DNA of 64,000 nucleotides from Bartonella taylorii (GTDB lineage: Bacteria > Pseudomonadota > Alphaproteobacteria > Rhizobiales > Rhizobiaceae): positions 1,009,001 through 1,073,000 of the forward strand of contig NZ_CP083693.1 of assembly GCF_023920105.1 (NCBI RefSeq), read 5' to 3'. The position numbers and the translations under genes were made by a program. Under the pieces are notes generated by a model that was given only the letters and a program-made list of their open reading frames with translations, was not told the DNA's origin and ran no database searches. Positions 60,351-64,000 of this stretch are shown here, piece after piece (the stretch's first letter is position 1; the number at the start of each line of letters is the position of its first letter).

Positions 60351-62693
60351 TCATTCTGTTCCTCCATGCAGAGCATTGGCACGTGCGCGTTGAATGGCGT
60401 GAGCAACCGCACGACCGGTGGCAACAGGATCACGGGCGCCATTGACTTGCACTGTGACATTTTGATTGTGCGTGGTGGTGGAGCGGTCTTTCTCTCTGTG
60501 CTCTCCAGAAGAGTGATTGGCATGACCAACCCCCGCAAATTGTGCAATCGGTTGAATGGCTGTTTTACCGCCAAGCCAACTTGGCAAATGGAAGAGATCG
60601 GATAAATCAACGCTACCAATCCATTCTCTGATGCGGCTTGGTAAAGATTTAAAAAAATCACTCAACTTTGTGATGGGTGCCATAAAGCCATCAACAATCC
60701 AATTGGCCAAGTCTTCTCCCGCTTGTTCCATACCCGCTTTGGCATCCTCAGAGAGCGTTTCGCGGGCAAAAAAGCTTCCTAACCAGCCCCAAAAGTTGGA
60801 GAGACTTTGCTTAAAACCCTCCCACACATTGCCAAACCCTTGAGAAACAGCGCCAAGCCCATGTTTGAACTTTTGCCAATGTTCAGAGAAATCAAAAGCA
60901 GCGGCGATTATATTTTTCCAACGCGTAATGGTGGTGGTATCAGCACCAAAAAAGCGCATGACGGCTTCAAAGGCACGCCCAAGAGCGTGTGCTATTCCCC
61001 GTGCAAAGCCTTTGACAAAAGAAGAGAAACGATCCCAATATTTCCACACAGTAAAACCAGCAGCCACGATCACAGCCACAACAGCAGCAATCAGAGCCCC
61101 TATCGGGGTAAAAACAGCACCAACCACAGAAGAAATAGCCGCCCCAGCCACTTCTATCGCTGTCCCTACCAAACCAAAAGTACTCACCAATGCCGCACCT
61201 GAAACCGCGATCCCCCGAAACGCAGCCACCAATAAAGTCATTGGTCGCAAAAGTTTGAGTGAACTTGCCCCAAGCCCTGCCATCAATAGTTTCAAGGAAC
61301 GCCCTGAAGCTGCTAAGCCTCGCCAGCTTGTTTTAAGCTTACCGCTCACACCAACAAGTTTGATCAAAGAGCCTATCAACTGTAGCAAGCCAAGGCGTGT
61401 CCCAGCAAAGGCAAAGCGCAACACACGCAGAGCAATGTTAAAAGCCATCAGAGCGGCAATGGTTTTGATGATAGCGCTTGTTAAAGCTGGATGCGCATTG
61501 GCCCATGCCATAAGAACATTGGTAAAATTGCCAACACTTTCCATCAAACTGTTGACAGGGGGCAGAAGCACTTCACCAATGGTAATTCCCAAAGCCACGA
61601 TACGGTTTTGCAAAAGTTCAAATTGCCGTATAGCGCCCGTTGCTTGTTTGTCTGCTTCTTGCTCTACCGAGCCTTTAAAGACTTTTGGGTCTTCAACATA
61701 TTTTAAAGCTTGCCCTAACAATTCTGGATTGCCAACCAATTTGGCAAAATCACCGGTAAAATCACGACCAGCGATGGCAATCAGCGAGCGCATGCCCTGT
61801 TCTGATTTCGCTAAAACATCAAAAAAGCGCACCAAAGTACCAGTGGCATCTTTGTCCAGATCTTGCATAAATTTTTCGCGGGAAAGCCCGATATTGGCAA
61901 AAGCATCTTCAATATGCTTGCCCCCCGCCTGTATGCGGGCACTCATCGCATTGAAACCACGCGCTGCACTCTCAGGCACAATACCAGCAGAAATCATTGC
62001 CGTACCAAAAGCCGCGGTTTCCCGTGCGGTGAGTTTAAACATGGTTGCTGCACCGGTGGCGCGATTGGTAAAATCAGACACTTCGCTTGCTTTTGCCGCC
62101 ATGTGGTTAGAGAGATGATTGATGGCATCACCTAAATCTTCAATGCCTGCTTGATTAAGCTTAAAGACATTGCGCAATTTGGCAAAACGCTCCCCAATCT
62201 GATCCCCCGTCATATCAAAAGCGACAGCTGCTTTGGCAGCGTAAATGCTAAAAGCTTCTAGATCTTGTTCGCCAATCCCAGCTTGGCTGGCACTGGTCAT
62301 CAGTTCCAAAACTTCACGCGCCGCTAGCGGAATCTTGGTGGAGGTTTCCAAAGCAAAGCGGCGCAATTCCTTTAAGCGATCAAGGGGGGCATCGAGAACC
62401 TTTTCCAAGCCTTTCATGGATTGGTCGAATTGCATGGCTTTATAGAGGGGTGCAATTAAGGTTGCTGTTTGCGCAATGGCACCCACCATGCGTCCACGCG
62501 CATGGTTGAAAGCATTTTCCGCATTCTTTGTCGCATCCTCAAGATGCTCAGGGTCAAACCAATTTTTAAAGTGCTTCCTTGTCTTGTTTTGGAAATGCGC
62601 AACATCTGAACTAAAGGCTGCAAGATCACGCTTGGCAGAAACTATCCCCTCTTGCAGATGATTAACAAAACGCACAACAAGGGAAACATCCAT
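60351..62693 (-). CDS. Phage tail tape measure protein
   Basis: A 780-residue TP901-type tape measure. N-terminal helical part, then LMTSASQAGIGEQDLEAFSI, AAKASEVSDFTNRATGAATM and AGRDFTGDFAKLVGNPELLG, followed by several hydrophobic stretches (GALIAAVVAVIVAAGFTVWK). Sets tail length and helps DNA entry. The frame is intact. Confidence 0.88.
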   Translation of the reverse strand: MDVSLVVRFVNHLQEGIVSAKRDLAAFSSDVAHFQNKTRKHFKNWFDPEHLEDATKNAENAFNHARGRMVGAIAQTATLIAPLYKAMQFDQSMKGLEKVLDAPLDRLKELRRFALETSTKIPLAAREVLELMTSASQAGIGEQDLEAFSIYAAKAAVAFDMTGDQIGERFAKLRNVFKLNQAGIEDLGDAINHLSNHMAAKASEVSDFTNRATGAATMFKLTARETAAFGTAMISAGIVPESAARGFNAMSARIQAGGKHIEDAFANIGLSREKFMQDLDKDATGTLVRFFDVLAKSEQGMRSLIAIAGRDFTGDFAKLVGNPELLGQALKYVEDPKVFKGSVEQEADKQATGAIRQFELLQNRIVALGITIGEVLLPPVNSLMESVGNFTNVLMAWANAHPALTSAIIKTIAALMAFNIALRVLRFAFAGTRLGLLQLIGSLIKLVGVSGKLKTSWRGLAASGRSLKLLMAGLGASSLKLLRPMTLLVAAFRGIAVSGAALVSTFGLVGTAIEVAGAAISSVVGAVFTPIGALIAAVVAVIVAAGFTVWKYWDRFSSFVKGFARGIAHALGRAFEAVMRFFGADTTTITRWKNIIAAAFDFSEHWQKFKHGLGAVSQGFGNVWEGFKQSLSNFWGWLGSFFARETLSEDAKAGMEQAGEDLANWIVDGFMAPITKLSDFFKSLPSRIREWIGSVDLSDLFHLPSWLGGKTAIQPIAQFAGVGHANHSSGEHREKDRSTTTHNQNVTVQVNGARDPVATGRAVAHAIQRARANALHGGTE

Positions 62694-62702
62694 GATCGTC
62701 TC

Positions 62703-62999
62703 TTATCCTAACTGATGGCTTTCATATTCTAGGTTTTTCAGGCGTGCGAGTTCTTCTCGATAGGCAATCACATCCAGCCAATCCATCTGGTTTATCTCTG
62801 AAGGAGACCAGTGATAATAAAGCGCTAGTTCTGCTCCAAATTGTCCGGCAGAGAGGGCACCACGGGCAATCATATCATCAAGAAAGCTGGTCAAAGAGCG
62901 GGTAATGGCAATAACATGTTGACCGGTCAGATTCTCATCATTGGCCCAAAGGCGGAAATTGTTAATGATCGTTTTTTCCAATAATGCTAAAGACTTCAT
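62703..62999 (-). CDS. P2 gpE-like tail protein, 5' end fused to SUKH-gene sequence
   Basis: From the ATG at 62999 the product is 98 residues. The C-terminal part YYHWSPSEINQMDWLDVIAY resembles the gpE/E' proteins placed before the tape measure gene in P2-like tails. The first ~8 codons and the ribosome binding area lie in the 3' end of the truncated SUKH gene, so the phage start has been replaced by recombination. Whether the original started further upstream cannot be told. Confidence 0.65.
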   Translation of the reverse strand: MKSLALLEKTIINNFRLWANDENLTGQHVIAITRSLTSFLDDMIARGALSAGQFGAELALYYHWSPSEINQMDWLDVIAYREELARLKNLEYESHQLG

Positions 63000-63210
63000 C
63001 ACCACCAATTTCTCCTCCTCCATATTTTTTTAAAAAAACTTTGTAAGAGGATGTGAATTGCAAACCCAAAGCCTTCTCCGCCTTTTCAATCTGTAAATCA
63101 TCTGTTTCATTCTCTTCATCATCTTCACTACCCAAATTAATAATATCATCATCATATTTATTCACTTTATCAATTAATACTGCAACATCAGCTAAGGTAT
63201 AGGTTTTCAT
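62962..63210 (-). pseudogene. SMI1/KNR4 (SUKH)-like immunity gene, truncated
   Basis: An 82-codon frame. Residues 1-75 are close to the first part of the intact SUKH gene at 63263 (MKTYTLADVAVLIDKVNKYD, SSYKVFLKKYGGGEIGGDEV). It ends abruptly (SIIGKNDH) where phage gpE sequence begins. It lacks more than half of the domain and is probably not functional. Confidence 0.7.
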
Positions 63211-63262
63211 AGATGATCCTCAAAACTTGCGTTATAAACGCTCCATATTTTCCCTATAAATT

Positions 63263-63847
63263 TCACCTCTTCCATAGTTTTTTCCAAAAACTCTTGTAAA
63301 AAGGGATAGGTTGTGGAATGGGAGCTTTTTCAGTCTTTTCAATAGGTTGGTTACCTTCAGGTATCTCTTCTCCTACGTGTACTTTAATTCTTTTGCAAAG
63401 GAATTCATAAAAATTACTTGCGTAATATTCGCAATCACCCAATGCAAGCCGGACATAGAGTGGGCATTCACCATCCCGAAACTGCGTATAATCAAAGTAA
63501 AAGGTTTCATCAAAATCAGCATCACAAACGAGAAGCTGTTCTGGCGTCACAAAACCACGTTTTCTATCATTTAAATTTTGGAAAACAATATCACCAGCAG
63601 GAATACCTTCCCCACAATCTCCATAAAGGCTATAAATTTCTTCACCACCAATTTCCCCTCCTACATATTTTTTTAAAAAAACTTTATAAGACGATGTGAA
63701 TTTCAAATCCAAAGCTTTCTCTGCCTTTTCAATCACAAGATCATCAACCGCATTTTTTTCAGTACCAAAATTGATAATATCATCATCATATTTATTCACT
63801 TTATCAATTAATACTGCAACATCAGCTAAGGTATAAGCTTTCATCAA
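63263..63847 (-). CDS. SMI1/KNR4 (SUKH)-family immunity-like protein
   Basis: A 194-residue protein (start at either of two adjacent ATGs). SUKH features: EKAEKALDLKFTSSYKVFLK, KYVGGEIGGEEIYSLYG, then IVFQNLNDRKRG and YVRLALGDCEYYASNFYEFL. SUKH proteins neutralise nuclease and other toxins of polymorphic toxin systems. A partial reading frame ends 63 bases upstream, in the position a toxin would have. The tail is Pro- and Lys-rich (PIPQPIPFYKSFWKKLWKR). Confidence 0.75.
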   Translation of the reverse strand: MMKAYTLADVAVLIDKVNKYDDDIINFGTEKNAVDDLVIEKAEKALDLKFTSSYKVFLKKYVGGEIGGEEIYSLYGDCGEGIPAGDIVFQNLNDRKRGFVTPEQLLVCDADFDETFYFDYTQFRDGECPLYVRLALGDCEYYASNFYEFLCKRIKVHVGEEIPEGNQPIEKTEKAPIPQPIPFYKSFWKKLWKR

Positions 63848-63909
63848 TTATTCTCCATAAATTATTCTATAAATCTCTGTTTTTTCTCTTTTCAATTAAC
63901 CGTAGATCA

Positions 63910-64000
63910 TTACTGCCCATACTCCTGTCCCCATCTCTGAAAATCTATACCCATGATACCCCATTTCATATCGATTATTCCTCCTAAGTTACTGTTTACC
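63910..64000 (-). CDS. 3' end of an unidentified gene entering from the right
   Basis: The frame is open from the window edge and reads VNSNLGGIIDMKWGIMGIDF, then QRWGQEYGQ and TAA. It is also possible that translation starts at an internal ATG behind AGGAGG. Placed just upstream of a SUKH gene, it could be the end of a toxin, but the family is not recognised. Confidence 0.4.
   Translation of the reverse strand, partial: VNSNLGGIIDMKWGIMGIDFQRWGQEYGQ

Noticed and set aside
60865..62118. 417-codon open frame on the plus strand
   Set aside because: It is antisense to the intact tape measure gene, has low-complexity composition (Ala, Lys, Pro, Ser) and no ribosome binding site or family resemblance.

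Overview
The window looks like a chromosome segment of a Bartonella species. The supporting signs are AT-rich DNA, an alphaproteobacterial core gene order (rpoZ-rsh-pyrE-DUF2062-acpS-lepB-rnc-era-recO-panC-panB), a compact TonB/HutA/HemS/HutBC/HmuV heme locus, and FhaB/FhaC two-partner secretion next to P2-like phage tail genes. The genus call rests on gene content and protein style; no database search was possible.

Layout. Positions 1-20.7 kb hold ordinary housekeeping genes: a DUF421 membrane protein (cut by the left edge), cysS, a TIGR02301-like exported protein, dihydroorotase, ygfZ, an HD hydrolase, then the long minus-strand run panB to rpoZ, followed by a family-5-like uracil-DNA glycosylase, smpB, dapA and a soluble lytic transglycosylase. 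Positions 20.8-28.2 kb are the heme-uptake locus, with tonB divergent from hutA-hemS-hutB-hutC-hmuV. Positions 28.2-31.9 kb hold one intact tail-collar gene and a stretch of decayed coding fragments. Positions 31.9-35.7 kb are thiC-thiO-thiS-thiG. An inactivated P4-type integrase (35.9-37.0 kb) and an AlpA-like regulator follow.

The accessory centrepiece is 37.6-56.4 kb, all on the minus strand: fhaC, an 8-kb fhaB whose last ~230 residues look like an exchangeable toxin domain, and then a train of smaller modules. There are five related C-terminal domains: one on FhaB, three orphan ORFs and one on a 5'-truncated FhaB fragment. Each shares a conserved DAHSRGS motif resembling an alpha/beta-hydrolase nucleophile elbow and a conserved His/Cys-Cys tail. 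Each is followed, with a 4-base ATGA overlap, by a small cysteine-rich lipoprotein gene. Four further lipoprotein genes have no intact toxin, three of them being the tail of a tandem array of exactly 582-bp period. A stem-loop of about 44 bp recurs between modules. I interpret the locus as a CDI-like polymorphic toxin/immunity system in which the toxin is probably a serine hydrolase acting in the periplasm or at membranes and the immunity proteins are lipoproteins. Decay and recombination are visible: a lipoprotein-toxin chimera, an amber stop, and a 9-base G tract that throws one immunity gene out of frame.

Positions 56.9-64 kb hold a tRNA-Ser(UGA), dnaB, a P2-like tail module (D, X, U, tape measure, E-like), and two SMI1/KNR4 (SUKH)-like genes typical of toxin immunity. 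One SUKH gene is truncated where it runs into the phage E-like gene. The 3' end of an unidentified gene lies at the right edge.
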